Source: Parapusillimonas sp013416435 (GTDB taxonomy: Bacteria; Pseudomonadota; Gammaproteobacteria; Burkholderiales; Burkholderiaceae_B). From it: a stretch of 64,000 bases of DNA. The DNA is taken from NCBI RefSeq assembly GCF_052180245.1, contig NZ_CP197474.1, forward strand, positions 4,402,001-4,466,000. Reading direction: 5' to 3'. Below the pieces are notes generated by a model. That model was given only the letters and a program-made list of their open reading frames with translations, was not told the origin of the DNA and did no database searches. The translations under genes were made by a program, and so were the position numbers. Positions 35,188 through 43,387 of this stretch are shown here, piece by piece (the stretch's first letter is position 1; every line of letters begins with the position of its first letter).

Positions 35188-36134
35188 CAGGGAAGCAGGG
35201 CCTTCTCGATATCAGTAAGGATGCTGTTTGCGGCAAGGATGCCGGTGCTGCTGGTCCAGACCTGACCGTCCACCGGGGCTGCGTGCCCCTTCTTGACGGC
35301 TTCCAGGCGGGTGAAGGCGGGTTGCGTACGGGCGGCGTCGAGCGTTTCCTGGCCCTTGGCGTTCAGCGTGGCCAGGAACAGCCAGTCGGCGTCGATCTTG
35401 CTGAGGTTCTCCAGGCTCAGGACGTCGCTGTGCGGGCGCTCTCCCAGGCTGTTGGCAAGTTCCGGAGCGTTCAGGCCAAGCTGGCCGAGGATCTGGCCGG
35501 TGAATACTTTGCTGGACATGAGTATCGGCCCTTGGGGATTCCAGCGTGCCACGGACACCGTCGTACCGGCCGGCATCTTGGCGCGCAAGGCCTGAATGCG
35601 GCCGTCCAGTTCGGTCAGCGCCTGCTCGGCTTCGTTACCCCGGTTCAGCGCCTGGGCGTAGATACGGACGTTCTTGCGCCAATCGTCGAGGCCCGTATAC
35701 GGCGCGACGACCGTCGGTGCGAGCTTGCTCAGCTTGGCGTAGATTTCCTTGTTCAGGCCATTGGCGGCGAGGATGAGATCGGGCTGCTGCGCCAGAATGG
35801 ATTCCAGGTTGTATTCGCGCGTCGTTCCGACGATGCTGATCTTTCCGGCTTTTTCCTGCAGATAGACCGAGACGGCGTCCCCACCGCGTGCCGCGACGGT
35901 TCCGACCGGCTTCAAACCCAGTGCGAGAGCGGTGTCCAGCGCCGATTCGCTCAGGGTGACAATACGCTTGGGCGTGCCTTCCACCTTGACCGGGCCATAG
36001 GCCGATTCGATGCTGCGAGCGGATTCGGCCCTGGCATCCGCCAGGCTAAAGGCCATGCACAGCACAGCAACCATTAAAGCCAGCGCCCACGCGGCGATCC
36101 GCTGGCGATTATTTGAGTATAGCGATGCAGGCAA
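35187..36134 (-). CDS. Iron-siderophore periplasmic binding protein
   Basis: A 315-residue FecB/FepB-type receptor. A signal peptide (IAAWALALMVAVLCMAFSLADARA) precedes GPVKVEGTPKRIVTLSESALDTALALGLKPVG, typical of cluster A-II receptors. The start is a TTG with Shine-Dalgarno GGAGG 8 bases upstream; no ATG occurs before the signal core. First gene of the operon, with a Fur-like box 48 bases upstream, which implies iron repression. Confidence 0.9.
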   Translation of the reverse strand: MPASLYSNNRQRIAAWALALMVAVLCMAFSLADARAESARSIESAYGPVKVEGTPKRIVTLSESALDTALALGLKPVGTVAARGGDAVSVYLQEKAGKISIVGTTREYNLESILAQQPDLILAANGLNKEIYAKLSKLAPTVVAPYTGLDDWRKNVRIYAQALNRGNEAEQALTELDGRIQALRAKMPAGTTVSVARWNPQGPILMSSKVFTGQILGQLGLNAPELANSLGERPHSDVLSLENLSKIDADWLFLATLNAKGQETLDAARTQPAFTRLEAVKKGHAAPVDGQVWTSSTGILAANSILTDIEKALLP

Positions 36135-36181
36135 AACTTTAACCTCCGGGTAACGTATTGGCAGGCTCCTCTGTCAACACG

Positions 36182-36202
36182 AATGAAAATGATTATTATA
36201 TA
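36182..36202 (-). promoter_or_regulatory. Fur-like box upstream of the siderophore importer
   Basis: Read on the minus strand the site contains TAATAATCATTTTC, close to the inner part of the Fur consensus GATAATGATAATCATTATC. It sits 48 bases before the receptor start in an otherwise GC-rich gap. The 249-base gap to the FmdE-like gene holds no other feature I can support. Confidence 0.6.
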
Positions 36203-36383
36203 GGCGCGATTATATTGCAGCCGAAGGCTCCCGGGCACAGCCTCGCCGGAAGAGCTCCATACCCACGTCGCGCGCCCGGACTTCCAGCGATTCGACTCGC
36301 TTGCCCGCTATAGTGGAACGTCATGGCGCAACCGGCCATGTCCATTCCCGCCGCTGTATCCATGCATCCCTGGAGCCCTCTTC

Positions 36384-36983
36384 ATGCAAGCCCCCGACTT
36401 CTTTCGCACCGCCCCCACCATCATCATGCATGATCCCTTGTCCGGCCTGCTGGGCGCGGCTCAAAAGGGCATCATCGAGTACACCTATGCTGATGTGGTG
36501 AAGCTGGCGGGCCATTCGTGCCCCACCGTGGCGGGCGCCTACCTCATGACACGGGCAGCCCTCGCAAGGCTCTATGGCGACGAACTGCCGCTGCGCGGCG
36601 GCATCCGGGTCGACTTCCAGGATGAGCAGACCCACGGCGTGACCGGCGTAATCGCCAACGTGGTCAGTTTCATTACCGGGGCAACCACCGACAACGGCTT
36701 CAAGGGCCTGGCCGGAAACTATGATCGCCGCAACCTGCTGCATTTCGGCGTCGCGATCCCAGGCGCCATCCGCTACACACGCCTGGACACCGGCGCGCAG
36801 ACGGTGACCGAGTTCCATTCTGAACAGGTGCCCGGCGCGCCCGAGCTGATGTCCGATCTCAGGAAGATCCTGGCCAACGACGCAACCGAAGAACTGAAAC
36901 ATTCGTTCGCCTACAATTGGCAGGACCGCGTACGCCGTATCCTGGAAAACGCGGACCACCCCGCGCTTGTCACCTGCTCGTAG
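36384..36983 (+). CDS. FmdE-like domain protein
   Basis: A 199-residue cytoplasmic protein. Residues 35-80 (VVKLAGHSCPTVAGAYLMTRAALARLYGD, then ELPLRGGIRVDF) resemble the FmdE (formylmethanofuran dehydrogenase subunit E) domain, in which the GHxCP motif binds metal. In bacteria without methanogenesis genes such proteins have no established role. It lies 65 bases upstream of the ferredoxin gene fdxA on the same strand and both may be co-transcribed. Domain assignment is moderately secure; function is not. Confidence 0.65.
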   Translation: MQAPDFFRTAPTIIMHDPLSGLLGAAQKGIIEYTYADVVKLAGHSCPTVAGAYLMTRAALARLYGDELPLRGGIRVDFQDEQTHGVTGVIANVVSFITGATTDNGFKGLAGNYDRRNLLHFGVAIPGAIRYTRLDTGAQTVTEFHSEQVPGAPELMSDLRKILANDATEELKHSFAYNWQDRVRRILENADHPALVTCS

Positions 36984-37048
36984 CCTCCCTGGAAATCGGG
37001 CATGCCGCAAGCGCAGCATCCGCCCTTGGCGGCACCTGGTTTCCTATC

Positions 37049-37381
37049 ATGACTTTCGTAGTAACCGAGGCGTGCATCCAGTGCAAATACACGGATTGCG
37101 TCGCCGTCTGTCCCATGGACTGTTTTTTCGCAGGACCGAATTTCCTGGTCATACACCCCGACGAGTGCATCGATTGCTCCATCTGCGTCGCGGAGTGCCC
37201 GGTGGGCGCCATTGTGAGCGATCATGAAATTCCCGCGGATCAGCGTCATTTCATCGAAATCAATCGAGAATTGGCCGACCATCCCGCATTCAAGCGCCTG
37301 AGCGTGGTGCAGCCGCCCATGTCCGACCATGCCCGTTGGGCGTCGGTGCCGGATAAACTTCAATACTTGCAGCGCGAGTGA
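37049..37381 (+). CDS. fdxA: 7Fe ferredoxin FdxA
   Basis: A 110-residue ferredoxin with one 3Fe-4S and one 4Fe-4S cluster. It has ACIQCKYTDCVAVCPMDCF (first cluster region) and HPDECIDCSICVAECPVGAI (second cluster), then the long C-terminal tail usual for FdxA. The start MTFVVTEAC matches the family; an upstream in-frame ATG at 36917 lies inside the preceding gene. Electron partner unknown. Confidence 0.95.
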   Translation: MTFVVTEACIQCKYTDCVAVCPMDCFFAGPNFLVIHPDECIDCSICVAECPVGAIVSDHEIPADQRHFIEINRELADHPAFKRLSVVQPPMSDHARWASVPDKLQYLQRE

Positions 37382-37431
37382 GCCGATAGGCAGAAGCTAT
37401 TGCAGCAATGAAAAAAAGCAAGTGTATCTTA

Positions 37432-37454
37432 TTAATGAGATTAATTATCATTAA
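37432..37454 (+). promoter_or_regulatory. Fur-like palindrome before the DUF2061 gene
   Basis: TTAATGA-gattaatta-TCATTAA is an inverted repeat with 7-base perfect arms in a strongly AT-rich stretch. It matches the arrangement of overlapping GATAAT hexamers of a Fur box and lies 24 bases upstream of the ATG at 37479, where it would block the promoter. Confidence 0.55.
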
Positions 37455-37478
37455 TAAAACAGATATACGGAGAATTTC

Positions 37479-37682
37479 ATGCTGATGCTCGCTCAGAAAA
37501 CCAGTCAAGTCTTACTGCATATGTCGGTGGCCTTCACCGTTACCTATGTATTTACCGGCTCAGTCGCGACGGGCGGGCTCGCGGCGATCCTTGAACCCAT
37601 CTGCAACGTGGTGCTGCTCCCCCTACACGATCGACTGTGGAGCAAGACGCGCGAGCGCGCGGCCCTGCGCCCCGCCGTCTAG
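37479..37682 (+). CDS. DUF2061 small membrane protein
   Basis: A 67-residue protein with two hydrophobic segments (LHMSVAFTVTYVFTGSVATGGLAAILEPICNVVLL), then the HDRLWSKTRER motif typical of DUF2061. Function unknown. Good ribosome site (CGGAG). The Fur-like palindrome suggests iron control. The last 60 bases overlap, in antisense, the 3' end of the chemoreceptor gene. Confidence 0.85.
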   Translation: MLMLAQKTSQVLLHMSVAFTVTYVFTGSVATGGLAAILEPICNVVLLPLHDRLWSKTRERAALRPAV

Positions 37683-39116
37683 TTGGAAGGAATCCATCAT
37701 ATCCCCCAGCCGTTCGGCGTGTCGCTGCAACATTTCCGTCGCCGCGTTCGCACGCTCGACCAAGGCCGCATTCTGCCCGGCTATGCCGTCTATGCGCGCA
37801 ATCGCCCGATTGACATCCGCCAATCCCGAGACCTGCTCGTGATGGGACCGAGCGATACTGTCGAAGGCCTGGGCCACTTCCTGGACGGATTCCGCCAGTT
37901 GCGTCATGGCTCCGCCCGCGCGTTCGACCAGCGCTCCTCCATGTTCTATGGTGGCTACAGAGTTTTCGATCAAGGCTTTGATTTCCTGCGCCGCGCTCGC
38001 GCTGCGCTGCGCCAGGCTGCGCACTTCGCTGGCCACCACTGCAAAGCCGCGCCCCTGCTCTCCTGCGCGAGCCGCCTCGACACCCGCATTGAGCGCCAGG
38101 ATATTGGTCTGGAATGCAATTCCGTCGATCACCGCCACAATTTCACCGATCTGACCGGATATCGCACTGATGTCTCCCATGGCCGTCACCAGTTCGGCGA
38201 CGGTCTGATTGCTCTGTGTAGCCTGTTGCGCGGCAGAGGCCACCAGCGCATTGGCATCCGAAGCCCGTCCTGTATTACGCTCCACCACGGCCGACAACTG
38301 TGCCATGGACGCGACGGCCTCGTCGACCGCGTCCGATTGTTCTTCGGTGCGCTCGTGCAGGATGCGATTGCCTCCCGCCACCTGCCTCACCGCCTGAACG
38401 ATGGATTGCGAACCGTCGCGTACTCCGGTCACGGCCTGCGATACCGCGCCCAGTGCTTCGCCGAGCGATCGTGCGCTGGGCGTGCGCGCTTCGATCCGCC
38501 GCGTGGACAGGTTGATTTTGCTGCCGCCGTCGGCGTGCAAGGTATCGACCAGCACATGCAGCTCGGCGGCCTGCAGCGCATCGCGATGCATCCACAGCGC
38601 CACGTAGCAAAGCATGGTCGATTCGACAACGACATACGCCGCATGGACCAGCACGCGCGAGAAACCCGGTTCGGTGAAGCAGATGACGCCATAACCCAGC
38701 GTCTGGAGATAATTGAAGCTGAGGTGATGCAAGGCTATGACCGTGGCCGCCACAAGAATGACTACCCAGTCGCGGTAGCAAAGCAGGACGGCCAGCAGAA
38801 CGAACACACCGAAGTGGAGTTCCGTGACGCCATTCGCTTGATGGATGTGCAGCCCGGTCATCACCATGAACGCGGCGGCCATGGCGCAGCGCGTCGCCAG
38901 GCGAGCCGGCAAAAGGATCACCAGGGCCGTCACCGCCAGCACGACTGGCAGACCGATAAGCAGCGCCCATTTGAGCGTATCGTGCAGAGGCGCCAAGCCG
39001 AATGCCAGTAACAGCAGCAGCCACAGCACGCCCAGCATGACGCGGTCGGCCTTCCGGTAGTAGCGGTCGAAATAAAAACTGATCTCGTTCATGGTGAGAG
39101 GATTATAGGAGCGCAC
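37623..39116 (-). CDS. Methyl-accepting chemotaxis protein, membrane-embedded sensor
   Basis: A 497-residue chemoreceptor. About six N-terminal helices (residues 18-185) have no sizeable periplasmic domain; the cytoplasmic part contains the signalling hairpin GRGFAVVASEVRSLAQRSASAAQEIKALI, which contacts CheA and CheW. No C-terminal NWETF-type CheR tether is seen. The start is a GTG with strong AAGGAGG 7 bases upstream; an in-frame ATG at 39092 has none. The signal may be membrane energy or a lipid-soluble compound; that is inference. Its 3' end overlaps the DUF2061 gene by 60 bases. Confidence 0.92.
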   Translation of the reverse strand: MRSYNPLTMNEISFYFDRYYRKADRVMLGVLWLLLLLAFGLAPLHDTLKWALLIGLPVVLAVTALVILLPARLATRCAMAAAFMVMTGLHIHQANGVTELHFGVFVLLAVLLCYRDWVVILVAATVIALHHLSFNYLQTLGYGVICFTEPGFSRVLVHAAYVVVESTMLCYVALWMHRDALQAAELHVLVDTLHADGGSKINLSTRRIEARTPSARSLGEALGAVSQAVTGVRDGSQSIVQAVRQVAGGNRILHERTEEQSDAVDEAVASMAQLSAVVERNTGRASDANALVASAAQQATQSNQTVAELVTAMGDISAISGQIGEIVAVIDGIAFQTNILALNAGVEAARAGEQGRGFAVVASEVRSLAQRSASAAQEIKALIENSVATIEHGGALVERAGGAMTQLAESVQEVAQAFDSIARSHHEQVSGLADVNRAIARIDGIAGQNAALVERANAATEMLQRHAERLGDMMDSFQLDGGAQGRALARLAPQSIV

Positions 39117-39163
39117 ATGCAGGCCTCCTTTGCCGCCCAGACGTTTTGCATTGATTGGCGGAA

Positions 39164-39922
39164 TTATCGGTGCTCACGGTAGGCGGAAGGCGAAGAACCC
39201 GCATGCTCGAGGAATGCCGTCGCAAAGTTGGCGGCGCTGGAAAACCCGAGCTCTTCGGAAATCGCAATAATGCTCAATGAGGTTTCACGCAACAGCTGCT
39301 CGGCCTTTTTCATGCGCCGCTCTCGCAGGTGAGCAAAGACAGTTGTGCCGCAAACCTTGCGGAACGCCCGGGTGAGCCGTTTCTCGTTTGTGCCAAGAAC
39401 TTGCGCCAGTTCCTGCAGGCGGGGCGGATAAGCCAGCTTTTCCACCAGATACTGCTTGGCGGCCTGGACCAGGACTTCATCCTCGCTCTTCAGCGGCGCC
39501 GCTCCCGCCGTCCTTGAGTCGTACCCGAGCCGATCACCGGCGGCGCTGGCGTACCTCAAGTGCACGCGTATGCGGGCCAGGACTTCTTCAGGCCAGAATG
39601 GCTTGAGCACGTAATCGACGGCGCCAGCATTCAGTCCTTCCAGGCGCTCATGCAGCTCAGAGGACGCACTGAGAAAAATGATAGGCACGTGTGCCGTGCG
39701 AGGGTTCGCCTGCAATTGGCGGCAAGTGGCGAATCCGTCCTGCCGTGGCATGCGCACATCGAGCATGATGAGATCAGGCACGCGCGCGACGGCACGCTCA
39801 TAGCCCTGTACGCCGTCAAACGCCACGCTCAGGCGAAATTCGCAGCCCCGCAGAATTTCGGCAAGCAGACGCAATTCGTCGGGGCTATCGTCGATCAATA
39901 GAATGTGTGGCGCGGCAGCCAT
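39164..39922 (-). CDS. Response regulator with AraC-type DNA-binding output
   Basis: A 252-residue regulator. Receiver residues 1-125 have LIDDSPDE, phospho-acceptor Asp55 (LIMLDVRMPRQDGF) and the KPF lysine (VDYVLKPFWPEEVLARI). The C-terminal AraC domain shows ELAQVLGTNEKRLTRAFRKVCGTTVFAHLRERRMKKAEQLL and ISEELGFSSAANFATAF. The start at 39922 (MAAAPHIL, preceded by GGAG) fits the receiver boundary. Divergent from a 7TM sensor kinase with 99 bases between them, so the two very likely form a pair. Confidence 0.93.
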   Translation of the reverse strand: MAAAPHILLIDDSPDELRLLAEILRGCEFRLSVAFDGVQGYERAVARVPDLIMLDVRMPRQDGFATCRQLQANPRTAHVPIIFLSASSELHERLEGLNAGAVDYVLKPFWPEEVLARIRVHLRYASAAGDRLGYDSRTAGAAPLKSEDEVLVQAAKQYLVEKLAYPPRLQELAQVLGTNEKRLTRAFRKVCGTTVFAHLRERRMKKAEQLLRETSLSIIAISEELGFSSAANFATAFLEHAGSSPSAYREHR

Positions 39923-40021
39923 AGTTTCCACTCCTTGACAGTACGGGCCGATGCGAGGAGCCATGGACATTAAGATTTTGAGGTCAAATACGAAAAGTCG
40001 ATTAATTATTACATCAATGAC

Positions 40022-42247
40022 ATGTTGCAACTTTTTTTTAGAATTTTATTACTGGCTTGGGTTTCACAAATCAATGCCCACAGTCTCGACATGCATGATG
40101 GTTTGCGCTGGCCTGTTTCCCTGAGCGGGCAGCTTCACCTTCTTGAAGACACTACGCACTTGCTGGACTTGAACGATGTGCAGGCCTGGGCGCAGGACAG
40201 GCCGATATCCTTCGACGAAACGGCGCTCGAGCCCCGTCAATCGCTGTCGCCGTCCTCCACTTGGTGGCTGACCTTCACCGTCGCCAATCATCAATCGATG
40301 CCCATGACCTTGCGTTTTCTGCCCGGAACGCTCGAACTCGACCGCATCGACTACTACACGAGCACGGATGACGGTTGGTACCACACTGCCACAGGAAGAT
40401 GGGTTCCCGTCTCCGCGCAAAGCGCCGATACCGCCCGCGAACAAGCGCTGGTGATCGAGTTGCCGGCAGGCAGCGAACGCCGGGTCCTGATGCGCATCCA
40501 GAACAGCAAGAGGTTCACGCTTTACCCCTCCCTCTACGCGCAGTCGGCATACTTTCTCGCGGAAGAACATGACAACCTGCTTATCGGCATGCTGTTCGGC
40601 GGCCTGCTGAGCATCTCCTTGTGCAGCCTGCTGGTCGCATTCCAGCTCAAAAGCGGCGCGCTGGGTGTCCTGTCGTTGCTCGGCGCCACGACCACGCTGT
40701 ACGAAGCGTCGCTGCGCGGGTATGCGAAACTTTACTTGTGGCCCGAAGCCACGGAGTGGGCCGCCCGGGCGCCTCATGCCTTTGGCCATGCCGCGCTCTC
40801 CCTCTTCCTGCTGTTTCTGCTCAGCATGACCAAAAACGATCCGCATCATGCTCCGGCAAGAAAATGCGTCAAGCTGCTTGCGGGCGTGCAGGCCGTGCTG
40901 GCCTTCGCTTCCCTCTGCGTCGACCTGGGCGGCCTGGACGATATCGTCGCCCGGCTCGCCCTGCTTTACGCCATTGCTCTTCCCATCGCCGCGCTGCTAT
41001 TGCTGCGCAGATCCTCACGATCCTTGCGCCTGCTGATCTTGACGAGCGCTTTTTTCTTCGCCCACACGCTGTTGCGGGCGCTGGAGCGCGGCGGTCTCTT
41101 CACCGAGCAGTTGCGCTGGGTCGGCCTGGAGAACCCCGGCACCCATCCCCTCATCGCTCTTGCCGGTCTGGCGTTCAGCCTGCCGCTGCTCACCATGTGG
41201 TTCATCCAGAACCGCCGCCGGCACTCCTCCGCCCGGCAAGCTCTTGCGTTTTCGGACGAGCTGAACCGGGCCTTGCATGAAGCCGATGAAAGAAACCGGA
41301 GACAGTCGGAAATGCTCAGCCATATCGGCCACGACCTGCGTGCGCCTCTGGCCACCATCGCCGGCTACGTGCGTCTGCTGAAGAATACGGAAACGCCGGA
41401 ACAGGCGCCACATGTGCAGGCCATCGAGCGCAGCGTGAATTATCAGCTTGTCCTGATCGATCAGCTCCTGGAGTGCGCGAAGACCGAACTCCCGCTGACG
41501 ATCCGGCCCATGCAAGTGCCTGTCAATGATTTCCTCGATGAAATCGCCGGTTACGCGATTGCACTGAGCACCCAGCAGAACAATGTATTCAAGGCGAGCG
41601 CCGATTCAGCCCTGCCGTCCGTCCTGAGCCTGGACGAAACCCGTCTCAAACAAGTATTGCTGAATCTGCTGTCCAATGCGGCCAAGTTCACCCGCGATGG
41701 CGTCATCCGCCTGAGTGTCGAAGCCAGCATCACGGGCAAGCGTTGCGCACTCGAGTTCTCGGTGAGCGATTCGGGCATCGGCATCGCCGCGCAATCCCAG
41801 GCGGCAATTTTCAAGCCATACAACCAGCTCCGGGCCACCCCGGGCAGCGTAGGGCTGGGCTTGCACATCGCCCGCAATCTCATCGAAAAAATGGGTGGCA
41901 GCCTGACCGTGGAGAGCAGTCCAGGCAAGGGCAGCCGGTTCCAATTCCAGATTTCGGTCGACATCGCCGACGGCAGGCCGGCACACTGGCGCGGCGCCGA
42001 CTCGAAGGCACGAAGCAGCACCACCTCGTCAAGAGCGGCGGCTGGCGAGCTGCCCTACGCCGGCCTGCGCGACCTCGCCTTGCTGGCTCAGGCCGGCGAA
42101 CTGAGCCGCATCGAGGAATGGCTGAGCGCCGCGGCCCGTTCCCATCCTCAGGATTCCGGCTTCCTGAGCGAGGTCCGCGACGCCTTGCTGCGCATGGACT
42201 TCAAACGTATCGAGGTGCTCGCTCAAGCCTCGGCGCCGCACCAGTAG
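40022..42247 (+). CDS. 7TMR-DISM sensor histidine kinase
   Basis: A 741-residue kinase. A signal peptide and periplasmic 7TMR-DISM extracellular domain (residues 20-180; WWLTFTVANHQSMPMTLRF) are followed by seven helices (185-395), a HisKA domain with His437 in SHIGHDLRAPL, and a HATPase domain (NLLSNAAKFTRDG; GIGIAAQSQ; VGLGLHIARNLIEKMGG). The last 80 residues after the ATPase domain form an unassigned helical segment (YAGLRDLALLAQAGELSRIEEWL). No receiver is attached, so the divergent AraC-type regulator is the likely target. The ligand may be a small carbohydrate or carboxylate. Confidence 0.92.
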   Translation: MLQLFFRILLLAWVSQINAHSLDMHDGLRWPVSLSGQLHLLEDTTHLLDLNDVQAWAQDRPISFDETALEPRQSLSPSSTWWLTFTVANHQSMPMTLRFLPGTLELDRIDYYTSTDDGWYHTATGRWVPVSAQSADTAREQALVIELPAGSERRVLMRIQNSKRFTLYPSLYAQSAYFLAEEHDNLLIGMLFGGLLSISLCSLLVAFQLKSGALGVLSLLGATTTLYEASLRGYAKLYLWPEATEWAARAPHAFGHAALSLFLLFLLSMTKNDPHHAPARKCVKLLAGVQAVLAFASLCVDLGGLDDIVARLALLYAIALPIAALLLLRRSSRSLRLLILTSAFFFAHTLLRALERGGLFTEQLRWVGLENPGTHPLIALAGLAFSLPLLTMWFIQNRRRHSSARQALAFSDELNRALHEADERNRRQSEMLSHIGHDLRAPLATIAGYVRLLKNTETPEQAPHVQAIERSVNYQLVLIDQLLECAKTELPLTIRPMQVPVNDFLDEIAGYAIALSTQQNNVFKASADSALPSVLSLDETRLKQVLLNLLSNAAKFTRDGVIRLSVEASITGKRCALEFSVSDSGIGIAAQSQAAIFKPYNQLRATPGSVGLGLHIARNLIEKMGGSLTVESSPGKGSRFQFQISVDIADGRPAHWRGADSKARSSTTSSRAAAGELPYAGLRDLALLAQAGELSRIEEWLSAAARSHPQDSGFLSEVRDALLRMDFKRIEVLAQASAPHQ

Positions 42248-43092
42248 CCACTGACCAACTGGCGCGGTCGCGCCCGCGCCACCACGCGCGCCGCGTCCGC
42301 CCAGGCGTCCAGGCGCACGCGCAAGCCGGCATAGACGCCGTGGCCCAGTCCCGGCTCGATCAGTCCGTCCGCAACCAGTCCCTCACCCGCCTTGATGGAA
42401 CCGTCCGCCACGATATCGCAACCCGACAAAATCCCCCAGCCGGTTTCAATATGGTTGCCCGCAATGATGGATCCGCCCGATTGAATGCCGCGCGCCACGA
42501 CGATGTCATGCTCGGCCTTGATGTCGCGCCCGGCCTTGATGCCTTGATCGCACTTGATCGAACCGCCGGCTTGCAACGACTGCCCCGCGCGGATGTCGCC
42601 CGTGACCGCCACGCCCTGCCCGGCGCAAATATCCCATTGCGCCCGCAGGTTGCCGCCGCATTCGATGCGCGATGCCGCTTCGATGCCCCAATCCGCGCTC
42701 ACGTCGCCCTCGGCCCGGATATGGCCGCCGCTTATGATGCTGCCCTTGGACTGGATGTCTTGCCCGGCCACGATGTCGGTGCCCGCCTTGATGCCTCCGC
42801 CGGCGACGATTTTCTGCCCGGCCCTGACGACCGTGTCGACATTGATGCCTTGCCGCACGATCAGCGTGCCGGCAAACACGATGGCATTGGCGTCCACGTA
42901 ATCCAGCGTCAGGACCTCGTCGGTTGCACCGAACTGATCGAGCAGCCAGCACGCATCGTCGATGCGATTATCGGCCACCAGCGCGTCCAGGATTTCCTGG
43001 TAGTCGCCCTGGCCGTTGCGGTCCTTCAGGAACCAACGATAGCCCGACGTGCATGGATTCTTGGCTTTGACGAATTTTTTGGTGAGTTGCAT
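42223..43092 (-). CDS. 12-residue-repeat protein, predicted beta-helix
   Basis: A 289-residue protein of unknown function. Residues 1-60 form an N-terminal cap (MQLTKKFVKAKNPC, then GYRWFLKDRNGQGDYQEIL). About residues 80-255 consist of roughly 13 tandem 12-residue repeats of the pattern I-x-A-G-x-x-I-x-A-G-x-x (for example IKAGTDIVAGQD, IRAEGDVSADWG, LQAGGSIKCDQG), which should form a left- or right-handed parallel beta-helix. A helical C-terminus follows. There is no signal peptide. The start at 43092 was preferred to 43119 because it suits the N-terminal cap. Convergent with the kinase gene, overlapping it by 25 bases. Confidence 0.75.
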   Translation of the reverse strand: MQLTKKFVKAKNPCTSGYRWFLKDRNGQGDYQEILDALVADNRIDDACWLLDQFGATDEVLTLDYVDANAIVFAGTLIVRQGINVDTVVRAGQKIVAGGGIKAGTDIVAGQDIQSKGSIISGGHIRAEGDVSADWGIEAASRIECGGNLRAQWDICAGQGVAVTGDIRAGQSLQAGGSIKCDQGIKAGRDIKAEHDIVVARGIQSGGSIIAGNHIETGWGILSGCDIVADGSIKAGEGLVADGLIEPGLGHGVYAGLRVRLDAWADAARVVARARPRQLVSGYWCGAEA

Positions 43093-43251
43093 GTCTTTGC
43101 ATTCTCTGGATGTAGCCATGCAGACACCATCGCATCATGCGATATGGAGCAGGCTTGGGGGTTTGGCTGGGTGAACGGGGAAACGCGAGACTGGCCGCGG
43201 CACGAAAAGCGCGGTGTTCTTAGCCCGGTTTGGCGCGCGCATACGCCGAAC

Positions 43252-43289
43252 GCGCTGCGAGCTCCTGGGAAACCAGGAGCTCGCAGCGC
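43252..43289. other. Perfect 17-bp inverted repeat with GAAA tetraloop
   Basis: Arms 43252-43268 and 43273-43289 pair without mismatch around GAAA. It lies in the 295-base gap between the diguanylate cyclase gene and the repeat-protein gene (both minus strand). There is no T-run on either side, so it is not a classic intrinsic terminator; it could act on RNA stability, or be a protein site. Nothing else was recognised in this gap. Confidence 0.6.
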
Positions 43290-43387
43290 AAAGCGCGGGC
43301 GCAAGCTTGGCGACACGCCCGCTCGCGCATGAGAAACAATTTCGCTACAGAGGGAAGCATGCCTGATTGTAGTCCATGCCGAAGCGC

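Noticed and set aside
36917..37048. Longer N-terminus for fdxA
   Set aside because: It overlaps the FmdE-like gene, and the family begins at MTFVVTEAC.
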